Shown here: positions 35,690-46,597 of the stretch, piece by piece
Position numbering within the stretch: the first letter of the stretch is position 1
Layout: each line of letters begins with the position of its first letter
Assembly (NCBI GenBank): GCA_021018995.1
Contig: CM037586.1
Location: forward strand, 3,694,328-3,758,327
Length of the DNA: 64,000 bases
Reading direction: 5' to 3'
From: Chloranthus sessilifolius
Lineage: Eukaryota; Streptophyta; Magnoliopsida; Chloranthales; Chloranthaceae
Made by a program: the position numbers and the translations under genes
Notes under the pieces: model-generated
Told to the model about the DNA's origin: nothing
Seen by the model: only the letters and a program-made list of their open reading frames with translations
Database searches by the model: none

Positions 35690-36349
35690 AAATGCTGGTC
35701 AGGAGAGTGGGTCGCTTTCCAAAAAGATAGTAAACTTGTCGTGTTTCAGTGGTCAAACTTAGACTTTTTGGATGGTGAAGAGAAGATGGTTGTGATGACG
35801 CTGACCACGACAAGAAGGATAGTTAGGTGTGTAGTTGACTCTTTGACTAAACTCCAATTTTGAACAGTTATGTAATATTTGGTCGTATTGGAATTTCAAC
35901 AAAAGTTTGGTTTAAGTCAATAGCTATTAGTAGGCTTTTGCAAATAAGATATTCTAATTTAACAATCATAGATAATAAGAGATTCTATATTTAAAATCAA
36001 TGGACACTATTATATGCCCGGCAGGTTTTGTACCGGCAAAGTGCAGGCAGCTGAATGTCGGGATTAATGGCGGACCCAAGATTTTCCTTTATAGTGGGTA
36101 TAATATTAATTAATATTTAAAATTAAAAAATATTAATATATAAAATATATTTTAAATTCGCTCATAAATTAAACGATATCTTATTAAAATTATTGGCAAC
36201 TAAAAATCATTAACTCCGTGCTTACTTGAATTTAAAAAATACAAAAAAAAGACATATGTCGAGCTCCTATACTAGGTTTTTGGTGGCCTATGTCGAGATT
36301 CCGAAATTGAGCCTATTTATATTAACAAAAAAAAAATTCATAATAGCTC
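35690..36349. other. Spacer, nothing recognised
   Basis: AT-rich. Short ORFs have no recognisable domain. Confidence 0.45.
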
Positions 36350-36505
36350 CTAGGGTTAGTCCCAAGGTTGTGTGCCACATGGAATCAAAATATGACCGTA
36401 TGATAGGTGCGCCGTGGTCTCAAGATCTAATGTGTGGAAGATTGGGATGAAAATCGATTTGCATCGTCTAATTCAAGGCAGTCAAGGATTTTTTTATGGT
36501 GGAAA
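36350..36505. repeat. Foldback family right arm (F8)
   Basis: GTGTGCCACATGGAATCAAA, then GATAGGTGCGCCGTGGTCTC, then GTGTGGAAGATTGGGATG, in the order of the family right arm. No left arm. Confidence 0.65.
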
Positions 36506-37348
36506 TGCATGTATTCCTCACAAGAAAAATGAGTGCAAATAACGTCAACCTTTTTAGAATGCATTTCTTCAATGTATTCCCAAATATAGTAGCAAAGAAA
36601 TCTTTTAGTCCAAAAATAAGTGAGTTAGTCCCAAAATAAGTGTCCTTAGCAAACAATAGATCTTTAGATCATAGTGCCTTTATCAGACGTCAGATCTTAT
36701 TGTTTTATTGATAACATAATTCTATTTTATTTTTCTTTAAAATTTATTATTTTATTTATTTATTTATTTAAGTCAACGTGGGCACCTGCCCATGCTGATC
36801 CTTAATTGAGTCTACTGCAGGTGTCCACATGCTGGTCTTTAATTGGGTCTGCCGCTGGTCGCGACCCAATTGGCTGCAAGCGCATTCTTACCTAGGCGCT
36901 GCAGGTTGAGGCAGCCAATCATATTATGCCACGTCAGCCACCTACACAAAACACGGTTTGCAGTTTTCATAATGAATAGAGTTTGTCTCTTTCGTTGGAG
37001 GTACCGACTATTCTAAGTTCTGAACAGCGTTTTAACCCCCCTTCTGTAACTTCCACCATTGTTGTAGATGTAAGCAGTCTAAGCTTAAAACTAGAATAAA
37101 AAATTAATGTGGCATCACTGAGATCAATAAATTATTAGTGGGCTAGCTGATAGTTTGGCTATACTAGAGAGTATTTAGAGTTAATTAGATATTTAGATAG
37201 TTATTTAGGGTTAATTAGATATTAATTTAGATAGTTATTTAGATAGTTTAGTCACTATTTGCATACACTATAGATCGTTGCTCCAAACTAAGCAAATTTT
37301 ATCTTTGGAGCACTTGTTGTACCTTAAAAAAATAAAACATTACACCTT
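36506..37348. other. Spacer, no gene recognised
   Basis: It contains a less AT-rich block (36775-36960) with two related lines around CATGCTGATCCTTAATTGAG and CATGCTGGTCTTTAATTGGG, and small TTAGATAGTTATTTAG repeats at 37185-37255. No function is assigned. Confidence 0.45.
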
Positions 37349-38820
37349 TTTTTTTTTGATAATTAACGACGAGGTTGTTGGAACCTCGCCCTTGTATTAA
37401 AATAAAAGAATTACAACACCACTACTCAAGTCAGTGTAAGAGAAGCTTTGGCAATGTCATCACTCCTACCCACATGAACCCCGACTCAACCCCAATCTAC
37501 AACCCATGCACTTAATTCTCAATAGACTGATCCCTACCCCCAGAGTCAATAGAACTTAGATTAAAAAGAAAATCCTGAATAGAGTATGCATGTATGATTC
37601 TAAGACTCTTGGCCCATTGTAGCAACTTTAGCATGATAAGCTCCACTAGTTGATACAAGTCCGCCTGCGTTCCTTCAAAAATACATTTGTTCCTCTGTTT
37701 CCACAATACTCACAAGAAAACAAATGAGACTAAATTCCACAACCTGCTCTTCCAAATGCCACCGCAAGCATTCTTCCACATACCAAACAACACATCACAC
37801 GAGAATGGCACATGACCCACTCAATCTTGAACCACTGCAGAATAAGGCTCTAGACCTTCAACGAGAATCTACAATGGATGAAAAGATGCCCAATATTCTT
37901 TTCCTCTTGCTTGCACATCACACATCGATTAGCTAATGAGAACTCTCTTGCTTTAAGCTTGTCAACCGTCAATATTTTCTCCCTAATAGATAGCCAAATA
38001 AAATCGAGCACCCGATTCAACATTTTAGATTTCCAAATCCACAACCACGGGAAGTAAGGAGTAATCGCGCCCGCCAACCTTTTATACTAGAGATTAACTT
38101 TAAATTCCCTCCTTTGATCATCGAGCCATTGCGGAACATCTTGACAGTTGGGCTTGAAATTGAAAAAGGAACTGAGTAATCTGAGTAGACTGGAAACTTC
38201 CTGAATCTCTGAGTTATATAGCCTTCTATGTAATTCGATATTCCATTGAATACAACCAGCACTATCAGTTTCAGCAATTTGAGCCACCACTGTGTTTTGA
38301 TTTAATGAGAGAGCATAGATATTAGGGAATAGCTTACATAATGGGTAATGTTCAATCCAAGCATCATGCCAAAAGGATGTGCATCGACCATTACCAATGG
38401 ATATTCTCGCTCTCCTTCTGAATACATCGAAAACCTTAGCAATCAAATTCCAAATGCCTGAAGCTGCCCGAGACAATATAGCAATGTTCCAAAGACTTCC
38501 ACCTAACTCATATTTGTCTACCAATACTGTTCTCTACAAACCGGATCTATCCGTTTCAATGTGCCAAAGCCACTTAGATAAATAAAGCATCGTTAAAAGA
38601 TTTTAGACAAATTATACCAATTCCACCATCGTCTTTATTTCTAATAGAGTGGATTTGATGAGAGTAATTATGCTAGCAAAAGAGAGATTTGCCTTTTCAC
38701 TCCTCCAATCTCTTTTCTGTGCGCTCGATGACAGGGAGCCACATGTTTTTCCGCGAGCAACCCGGCCCAATAGGCAATCCAAGATAGCAGAAGGGCAGAG
38801 TATCTGTCTTGCATGGAACG
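37349..38820 (-). pseudogene. L1 LINE 3' portion, minus strand
   Basis: On the minus strand the tail is at 37349-37359 (T run on plus). Coding order from 38820 downward is an RT thumb region (LPIGPGCSRKNMWLP-like and LFASIITLIKSTLLE-like readings), DGGIGI and SFNDALF, then LGGSLWNIAILSRAASGIWN, RISIGNGRCTSFWHDAWI, the zf-RVT block (IWLSIREKILTVDKLK, CVMCKQEEKNIGHLFIHC) and a C-terminal MWKQRNKCIFEG. The join between the RT thumb and DGGIGI lacks about 60 residues usual in L1, and frames shift. It is 5' truncated at a CT microsatellite. No target duplication was found. Confidence 0.82.
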
Positions 38821-38871
38821 TCTCTGTCTCTATCTCTCGGTCTCTCTCAAACCAACACCAAAACATGAATA

Positions 38872-38905
<34 letters not shown>

Positions 38906-40189
38906 CACACGCCACCTCAGTGTCTCTCTTCATCAATCACCTAGTCGCGGTTTGCCAAAAATTTGGCAAGTTAAAATTTGAAAAAATACGAAATTTTTTC
39001 GACAATAGCCACTTAGTCGAGGTTCGGCAATAATTCAACAAGACTCGGAAAAAAATTCAAGAATTTTTTTACAACAGCCACCGAGTTAGGGTTTGGCAAT
39101 AATTCGGCATGGTTAAAACTCGAAAAAATGAACAAGAAAAAACTAACTATAAACTTACCAAAAAACACTTTTTAAAAAATCTATTTTTCATTTAAAAAAA
39201 ACAAAAAACAAACCCCAAAACTCATATTAAACCCAATTTTTCCTACAAAATTTGGACAAAAAAAATCTCAAAAAAACTAACTAAAAACTTTTCAAAAAAC
39301 CCATATAAAAAAATAAAATTTTAAAAATAAAAAATTAAAAAAAAAGCATAGAAACTCATATTAAACTTAATTTTTCTTACAATAAAAGGAAAAAAAAAAA
39401 CCCAAAAAATAACTATAAACTTATCGAAAACCACATATATCAAAACCCATTTTTCATACAAAAAAACTAAAAAAAAAAAAAAACCAAAACCCCATATGAA
39501 ACCCAATTTTTCATTGAAAAAAATAGATAAAAAAAGCCAAGAAAAATTAATTATAAATCATTTATAAAACTTATATTCAGGCACAAACCTCTTGATGCAT
39601 TTTGAAGTGGGAGCTACGCCATCCGAAATCCTAAAATTTACAGAAATCTTATAAAAAACTCTAGACATTATCGCAATTTTTTCAGAGTTTTTTTTGTTTG
39701 TTTCAATATCGATGGATACATCTTCTCCTCTTCATCTTCATCCTAATTAGTTACATATCACCGCGGAGAAGATCTATGAATTTTTTCGCCGTCTTTGTTT
39801 CATAGTCTTTTTATCTTCCAAGGTCTCACCCGTTTCGTCTCTAAAGAAGAACAAGAAATTTAAGTCGATTTTAGGTTTTATATGTATGATGCAATGACAA
39901 GGGTATAATTTTTTTCTTTTTTTTCAGAAATTACAAGGGTATAGTTGGTAATATAAAATGTACTTATAATTTTCAATTATTCTACCATCCGGCACAATGA
40001 CCTATAATATTTGTGCAAGTAATGGCTCCCTTAATGAAATTTTGATGGGAAGCTCTATGCTTCCCTCCTCTAATTGTATACGTGTTTGTATTTTACTCTT
40101 TTAAATTTTTTTTCTCTTATAGAAAAAGAAAATTATTTACTTATGGGGTTGCCCTTATATTCAACACAAGATTTTTTCCTTCCGAGTTT
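38821..40189. other. AT-rich spacer with degenerate tandem repeat
   Basis: A (CT)n run sits at 38874-38900. 38945-39125 has three loose repeats around GGTTYGGCAATAATTC. 39130-39570 has about four degenerate units of 80-100 bp, each with CATATTAAACCCAATTTTTC followed by an A-rich stretch and AAACTWACTA. 39590-39900 reads like a mixed-composition spacer. No gene is recognised. Confidence 0.5.
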
Positions 40190-40657
40190 CATGTGTGAAA
40201 TCGTTGATTGCTTTAAATCAGATGATGGAGATCTTTTTTACTCCTAATCTACCACACTAAAGATCTTGAGATATTGTCCTTCCATCATAGGTCTAGATTT
40301 TGATTCAATGTAACACACATCCCAAAAGAGATCCGAGAGCCATATTTGATGTAGATAATTTTATTTTTTGATGTGTGACACGTGAAATCAAAATATGTCT
40401 GATGGTAGACTCATAATCTCAAACTTATATTGTCATAAATTGGTACAAAAAATACCCAAGAGGTATTAACCCAGTTGGTACGCTCCCTCCTTCCAGTGTA
40501 AGGGAGTAGGTTGTGGGTTTGATACTCGTCCTCTACTCGTCCTCCACACTGTTTCTCACCTTTGTGTTTACAAGGTGTGGGATGGGTTCTGTTAGTTAAT
40601 CCTCACCACTATAATTGGTGCTCTCTCACGCTATTCCGCAATTGTCACACACACACA

Positions 40658-40711
<54 letters not shown>

Positions 40712-40835
40712 CGCGCCTGCTTTTTGATTCTTAAGACTGTCTCTGCCGAATTGCCGTATAAAAATGAAAACAAAAAAATTGGTACAAAAAATACTCCGTC
40801 ATCGGTTGTTTTAAATTCAGGCCAGAGTTGAGAAG
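40190..40835. repeat. Foldback copy F9, split by a SINE
   Basis: The left arm (GATTGCTTTAAATCAGATGA, AAAGATCTTGAGATATTG) and most of the right arm lie at 40190-40455. The right arm finishes at 40795-40835 after the SINE. This dates the SINE as younger than this copy. Confidence 0.7.
40456..40775 (+). mobile_element. tRNA-derived SINE with 19-bp duplication
   Basis: The 19-base flank AAATTGGTACAAAAAATAC is identical at 40437-40455 and 40776-40794. The head carries an A-box-like TAACCCAGTTGG (near 40467) and a B-box-like GGTTGTGGGTTTGATAC (near 40510), the layout of a tRNA-type pol III promoter. The 3' side is A-rich (AATGAAAACAAAA). An internal (CA)(TA)(TG) microsatellite has expanded at 40646-40712. 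Long perfect duplications imply L1-driven insertion. Confidence 0.85.
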
Positions 40836-41029
40836 GAAGAATCTGGAGTTAGTAAATAAAGGTGCCTTTTAGATCTGTTCATATTCTTGGATACTATTAT
40901 TTTGGTTGCATAAAACGCATAGGATTCGAAACTAATGAATGCCCTGGGACATGTACACGTCGTCATGTTCGGTGATGGGCCTTCGATGACCCATGCTCAA
41001 CCAATGAGGTGCCATCTGCAAATAGGGGT
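40836..41029. other. Spacer, nothing recognised
   Basis: No supported feature. Confidence 0.4.
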
Positions 41030-41390
41030 GTGATTTGGTTAGCCGAACCGAACCGTGACCAAAAATTTTAATTTTGAAATAGAATCAAACATAAATGAAT
41101 TGGTTTGGTTTTGGTTCGCTTTTTTTTTATTAAATCGAAAATCGAAAATTTCAATTTTTTCTGGTTCGATTGGATTTTAGGGTTTTATATCTTTAAACTA
41201 TCTTTTTTGTTTTTTTGGAATTGTTTGGTTGTTATGAATTTTTTTCCGTTTTCCCACCCAAAAATTGAAACCAAGCCAAACCAGAATCAGCTCGATTCGG
41301 TTTCAAGTCAGTTTTGATCCGGTTTGGACCAGTTTTGTTTGGCCGTTTTTTGGGTTTTCGGTTTTTTTCGCATCCTATTGGCAAGCCTTC
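41030..41390. repeat. CCGAACCGAA-family hAT MITE, worn
   Basis: Left TAGGGGTGTGATTTGG, followed by GCCGAACCGAACCGTG. Right GGTTTTCGGTTTTTTTCGCA. The layout is like 26867-27194. The flanking octamers do not clearly match. Confidence 0.55.
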
Positions 41391-42173
41391 CATGGCCAAT
41401 CTCGACGTACCGATTCAATGTCGGTCATCAACTGGCAAGGAAACAAGCTCCTCTCGAGTCTGCTCTTCCCGACCGTCCTCCGTGAAACATGGCCCAGATC
41501 ATGCAGGTGAATGGTTCAAAACATGGCCTGACCCATGACCTTAAGTGCATCCACTGGGCCACAAAATCTTAACCTTGTTCAAGATTAATTGAGCCTTAAG
41601 GTTAGGGTTGAGCAGGGTTGTTAACAAGTTCGAGCCGACGCAGAGTCAACTCTAACTTAGCTCCATCATACAAAATATGAGTGCTTCATGACTTAATTGC
41701 AAGTACTAAATTTTATTGTGCCACCTATCACGAGGATAAGGTGCAACCACAATTTAGAAAAGGTTGATTTAGTGCTATACAAAATATTTGGAACGACCAG
41801 ATACATTTCTACCGTTGAAATTGCGGTTAAAGGGGTTAAAATTCAATACACCAATTTTGTGAGTCATTATAAATTAATTTATTTTTAAACTGTTTACGTC
41901 ATGACTGATCAACCCAAAATGAATGTTGTTTTATATTGATTATGTCACACAATTGCAAATCCAGCTATATCAAGTAATTAATACTTGCTGCAATTTAATC
42001 TAAATTCTAAAGTATCTAATCAAAATTTTCATTTAATGTCAACTAAAGATAACATAAAATATGAAATATATTCCAATATATTATTAAGTTACATGATTCC
42101 ACGGACGAGCTAAACTCGAGCCGAGCACCGTCGGGTTACCTAGCCATGCCGGTTCTTTGACAGCGTTAGGCAT
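41391..42173. other. Spacer with possible CAGGGTTGTTAAC element
   Basis: CAGGGTTGTTAACAAGTTCG near 41612 and an inverted CGGTTCTTTGACAGCG near 42150 could bound another hAT-type element. I could not find a convincing 8-bp duplication. No gene. Confidence 0.35.
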
Positions 42174-42298
42174 TGTTCACTTTAGTCCCACATCGGACAA
42201 TTATAACTTTATCTCTCTCCTCTTATAAGATCTTAGATCTCTCCACTCATTATCAATTAGTTTTAAGATAGATATCTAATTTAACATGATATCAGAAC
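42174..42298 (+). repeat. Short TRIM/copia-type LTR with primer site
   Basis: Fossil. TGTTCACTTTAGTCCCACAT opens a 113-bp LTR-like sequence ending TCTAATTTAACA. TGATATCAGAAC follows directly, resembling the initiator-tRNA-Met primer site TGGTATCAGAGC. AGTCCCACATCGG is a common motif in plant TRIM LTRs. No second LTR was found. Confidence 0.6.
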
Positions 42299-42454
42299 AA
42301 GTTTTTCTTTACTCCGAGTAGCCTAATTCGCTCATTTCACCTTCGTTAAATTTATATGACCAATTAATCTTATCACTAACTAGAAGGGTCCACTTGGAAT
42401 ACGCGGTGACTAAATCGGTCACCTAGTATAGCTTAAGCAAGTTAGCCCGGCCTA

Positions 42455-42700
42455 GGGTGCACATTCGGTAAACCGAATTAAAACAAATCGGTTCATTTAA
42501 ATTTCGAAAATACGAAATCGAAAAAATTCCGTCCAGTTCTATTTCAATTTCCTTTTTGTAATTTTTCATTTTTTATTTTTTCAGTTTTTCATTTTTATTT
42601 TGAGTCGATTTTCTAAACTTACCCAATTGGTTTTTGGTTTTCGGTGCGGTTTAGGAGACTAGCTTTTCGTTTGTTTTTGATTTTCACTTGAAAACTTGTA
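42455..42700. repeat. CCGAAT/CGGTT-rich MITE relic
   Basis: TAGGGTGCACATTCGG and AACCGAATTAAA on the left, GGTTTTCGGTGCGGTTTAGG on the right. It is an eroded relative of the hAT family at 26867. Confidence 0.45.
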
Positions 42701-43059
42701 TCATAAGCACCGCCCATGGGCTTAAAGACCAGGGCCGAGGGTCCAAAGCGCGTCCAAGTTGTAAGTCACAAAGTCAAAGTTTCAAACCCACAAGGGCCGC
42801 AACAAAAGAAAAGGAAAAAGAAATGAGAAAAAAAGGAGGCTTCCTTTAAGGCGAGAAAGCATCACTGTGATGTGGGCAATCTTGTCGGTTTCGATATATA
42901 TGCTAAATACAGAGTTGCAACTCACACAGCTGGCCGATGCCTACGTTTTTCTATCTCACGCGACCGACGCCTGACTCGGTTAGCGGAGCTAAAACTGGCA
43001 TACGATTAAAAAGAAAAGCCGTCTGATTTAAAGACCTTTGAACTGAAAAATTGAATCAG

Positions 43060-43743
43060 AATATGATCTCTATGATCTGATTTATTAGAACCGACAATTA
43101 GATAAGATGATGGTCTTTGACTTTATTCAATCAAATGATAGAGATCACTTTCTGTGCCTATTTTTAGCCTCAAGATGTCTAGATCGTAATATTTAAGTTA
43201 GATGACTTAGATAGTGTTTCATGTGATATAGATCTCAAAAATAATAAAGTCTTTTTTTCTGATCATGTGCATGGTATAAATCTCGTGTCAAGGTTTTGGC
43301 TCCCATCCCTGAACAACTGAGTTACCGGACGACCCCTTTGGATGCAATCTCTGAAAGCGTCTACGTCCATGTTTGAAAACCATTGATTCTTCTAATTAGA
43401 CGATGGAGTTCATGTTTCATCCTGATCTTTCACAAATAGATCTTGACATCATAACGCACCGATCAAACGGTCCATTTTTTATTTTATGTGTCCCTGATCC
43501 CCAAAAAATGGCCCTAAATTCACACTTAGAGTGATGTGCGTCATATAATTCAAGGACCATTTTGGGGAATTTGTGACACATGGAATAAAAAATTGACCGT
43601 CTGATAAGTGTGCTATGATCTCAAGATCTATTGTGTAGAAGATCGGGGTGAAACACAATCTCTACCAAAAGCAATCACTAGTTTATCAGGGGTCTGGGAT
43701 GTGGGCACGATCAGAGAATGCATGGCCCCAAACTGAGGTACCC
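43060..43743. repeat. Foldback copies F10 (worn) and F11 (full)
   Basis: 43060-43215 has degraded arm fragments. 43325-43743 is nearly full length: left GATGCAATCTCTGAAAGCG, central CACACTTAGAGTGATGTG, right GCATGGCCCCAAACTGAGG and ending GGTACCC like F3 and F5. A 9-bp flank pair is not evident. Confidence 0.7.
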
Positions 43744-44632
43744 TTACATATAATGTTCCTTTGACCTTACTCAAAAAAATTCCTTCCTTTGACCTTAACT
43801 AAGAAGAGCCTCATCTTTTCTCACTTTGTGAATTGACCAACTTCATTGTCATAAACTGATTAGTAGAATGATTTTTTTAATGATGAGGGGCTCCCCTGAA
43901 AATAATTAGTGATAGGGAGTTCTCTCTGTCCGTCCAGTTTATCAAACATAATTTTCTCTCTCAAGTATATCAAGCGGTTGTCCAATTTATCAAACAATCG
44001 TCCAATTTAGCAGACGATTGTCCAGTATTTGACTTCTACCCAGTAAATCATATGGTAGTACAATATCCGTTCGTCCATTTTTATAAGGGTAATTCGGTCT
44101 TTCGAATAGAACGAATTCTCAAGCACTAAATATTTTCAGGAGAAGTCTTCATCACTAATTATTTTGATGGAGGACTCTTACTCACTAAAAAATCCTTAGT
44201 AAAACAAGAAAAGTTGACCTTCACCGAATTTAGGGAACGTGTGGGCTTATTGGGGCCAAAATTGGTATTGTAAGGCACACTTTGTAGGGTATCTGAGCCC
44301 TTAAATCTTCAAAATCAGTTTTAGTCATTTTTTTTAAAGGTATTTGATCGCTTTGATCATATGATGAAGAATAGCATTGACATTAAAAATATGACCGTAA
44401 CGGTTTTTATGAAATTTCCGCCTCCATAAATATTTAGGTTATGGTCTTTGCATCACATGGCCTACTTGTGCGCTCGGTAGTCAGATCATATGCCATGCAT
44501 AATCAAATTCAAAATAAATCCCGTTTTGAGTTGATCAATCATGAGACATGTGATTTAAAAAATAAATAAATTATCTTTTGAGTTTTTTTCCTTCTATACT
44601 TCAAGATAGAACAGTGTCATTTATCTAAGGAT
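43744..44632. other. Spacer, nothing recognised
   Basis: 43970-44045 has three loose repeats of TGTCCAATTTATCAAACAAT-like sequence. No gene. Confidence 0.45.
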
Positions 44633-44640
44633 GTCTGGAC

Positions 44641-44813
44641 CAAGGATCAAAATTTTGGTTTTGGTCCCCACCAAAACCAAAATGAAATCCCAAGTTTTCA
44701 GTCATTTTGTATGGTGTTGAAAACATCGGCCAAAATTCAAAATTTCGGCTGGTCCAAAATTTCAGTTTCAATCTCCACCGAAACCGAAATGAAATCCGGA
44801 ATTTTGATCTTTT
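44641..44813. mobile_element. hAT MITE of the CCGAAATTTTGA family
   Basis: Ends CAAGGATCAAAATTTTGG and GGAATTTTGATCTTTT are inverted. The flanks GTCTGGAC (44633-44640) and GTTTGGAC (44814-44821) agree at 7 of 8. Inner motifs are ACCGAAACCGAAAT and CCAAAATTTC. It is 173 bp and non-coding. Confidence 0.75.
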
Positions 44814-44824
44814 GTTTGGACAAG

Positions 44825-45570
44825 CTCCACGCCAATGCACTCTAGCTCTCAGTCTTGCTCAGTAGGGAGCTTGTTTATCACTTAAAATTAAAGAGCTATT
44901 TGTTAGTGCAAATGAGGCAGAGAGTTGGTTTACAAAACACACCTTGACCCTAAAGTTGCAGTTGTTAGCTCTCACGGGCCAAAGAGCAGATCTTTCGCTC
45001 TTTGACTCCGGAGAGGAGTTAAAATTGTATTGGGATTACAAATTTTTGCCTTATTTGTTTTGAAGGGAAGCTATTTTAAGTGATAAAATAACTCTTTAAT
45101 TGCTATTCATAAGAACAGATAAAACCTACTATGGCAGAGAGTTAACATATATTAAAAGGGAGAAAACCCAAACACAACCTAACAACGTTGCGTCGAAGAG
45201 CCATTATTCGGCCCCAGGAGCTAAGCCAAATGCACCGTAACATACGGTCATATTAAACTGCTTTAATTGCATAGTACTAATCTGGCCGACCTGAAGTTCA
45301 CATGATGTCTAATCACTTGGACAAAGTGAAGTGACCCAAAAACACTTGGCTAATCACCACATAACCAAAAAGTAAGTGGGTGAGAGGGTGACTAGAGTCT
45401 CTGGCTGCATATGGCATAGCTCTCTGCTAGCCCCCACCACAACAGAGTTTATTTGCTTTATTTGGTTCCCATTCTTTTTTCCAACTCTCTGCAAAAGAGG
45501 ATTTGCTTGCTCTAAGAGCAACCTCTTTGCTTTCTACTAACTCCCTATTAGAGCAAATAAAATCTGCCTT
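44825..45570. repeat. Worn relatives of the Tourist-like MITE
   Basis: Scattered GCTCTCNNCNAGAGC-type and AAATCTGCC/AAACCTACT motifs shared with 31050-31313, ending near AAACCCAAACACAACCTAAC (45166) and again at 45425-45570. Boundaries cannot be fixed. Confidence 0.4.
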
Positions 45571-45829
45571 AGACAAGAAGTGAGTAGAATTGATGAATAG
45601 ATACATCTTGCATAAAATTTTGATATGTAAGAAATTATGAAAGAGAAGGGATACCTGCTAAAGTGGATAGCAGAATCTTAGCAAAGAGAAGGTTCTATAA
45701 GACTAAATGCCTCACCTACATAATAACTTATAAGACTATCAGAGCTTAAATACTAGCGTTTTTCCCGGAAAGTTTGACTTTCATAGATATTCAGGGCTAT
45801 TGTAATAATCTTATAACAACCAGTGAGGC

Positions 45830-46110
45830 TTCTTATTAAAATTTCAACCACATTTAGATAATAAGGGCATTTAAAGTCAATTTTGAGTGTCCATATGATG
45901 CTGATAAGGGCATTTAAAGTCAATTTTGAGTGCTCATATGATGCTGAGGTCACTTTTCGAAGATTGACTATCATGTGAAATAAAATACTGACCGACTGAT
46001 GGTATGCCCATGATCTCAACATTCATCGTGTGGACGATTGAGAGAATAAATGATCTCCATTGTCTGATTCAACACAGTCAATGTATTTCAGCGTGGGTGA
46101 ACTCAAAGAT
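45830..46110. repeat. Foldback copy F12 with a 44-bp tandem
   Basis: The right arm (CTGACCGACTGATGGTATGC, GATCTCCATTGTCTGATTCA) resembles F1. A block with AAGGGCATTTAAAGTCAATT is repeated in tandem at about 45865 and 45908. The left arm is mostly missing. Confidence 0.65.
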
Positions 46111-46597
46111 TCGTCAAGAAAATATCGTTGGAAATTTCAAATTATCGTAAGTAAGATATCGGTTTTTGCAATTTAATCCAAAGTCTTCAAAAGCTTAAAA
46201 AATACCAAAAATTTGACCGAAATTCTCAGGTTGAACTCGGTTTCGGTCGTGACCAAAATCGAGACCGAATCCGACTTTTTGATTTATTACATGCGTGTAC
46301 CATAATATTGTTCTCTCACATCTAATATCTAATAAGAAAATACATTGAAGAAACAAGCGAAATTCTCCCGCTTGCCAAAAACTATAAAGCTTTAAAGAAG
46401 GGGAAAATGGTTCTCCTATAAAACACTCATAACTAAGACTAGATGTGAATGAATCAAATACCATCCAATCAAATCCCTGATGCTATCCAGATGTGTAGAA
46501 AACATGTACACATGCATCACCCCCCAATCATAAACTGGACGGCATTAGATTCATCAACATGTAGTTCAGATGTAAATGTATAATATCAAATCGTGCA
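46111..46597. other. Downstream flank of the membrane-protein gene
   Basis: 46190-46285 is a worn CCGAAATTT-family scrap. The 3' untranslated region of the gene is expected within about 46400-46597. No canonical AATAAA signal was seen on the minus strand. Confidence 0.4.

Noticed and set aside
40456-40540. Genuine tRNA gene
   Set aside because: Boxes are only tRNA-like, no cloverleaf with anticodon arm forms, and the flanking 19-bp duplication shows a SINE.
41391-42173. Complete hAT element between CAGGGTTGTTAAC and GTTCTTTGACAGCG
   Set aside because: No matching 8-bp flanks were found, so it is left as a possibility only.
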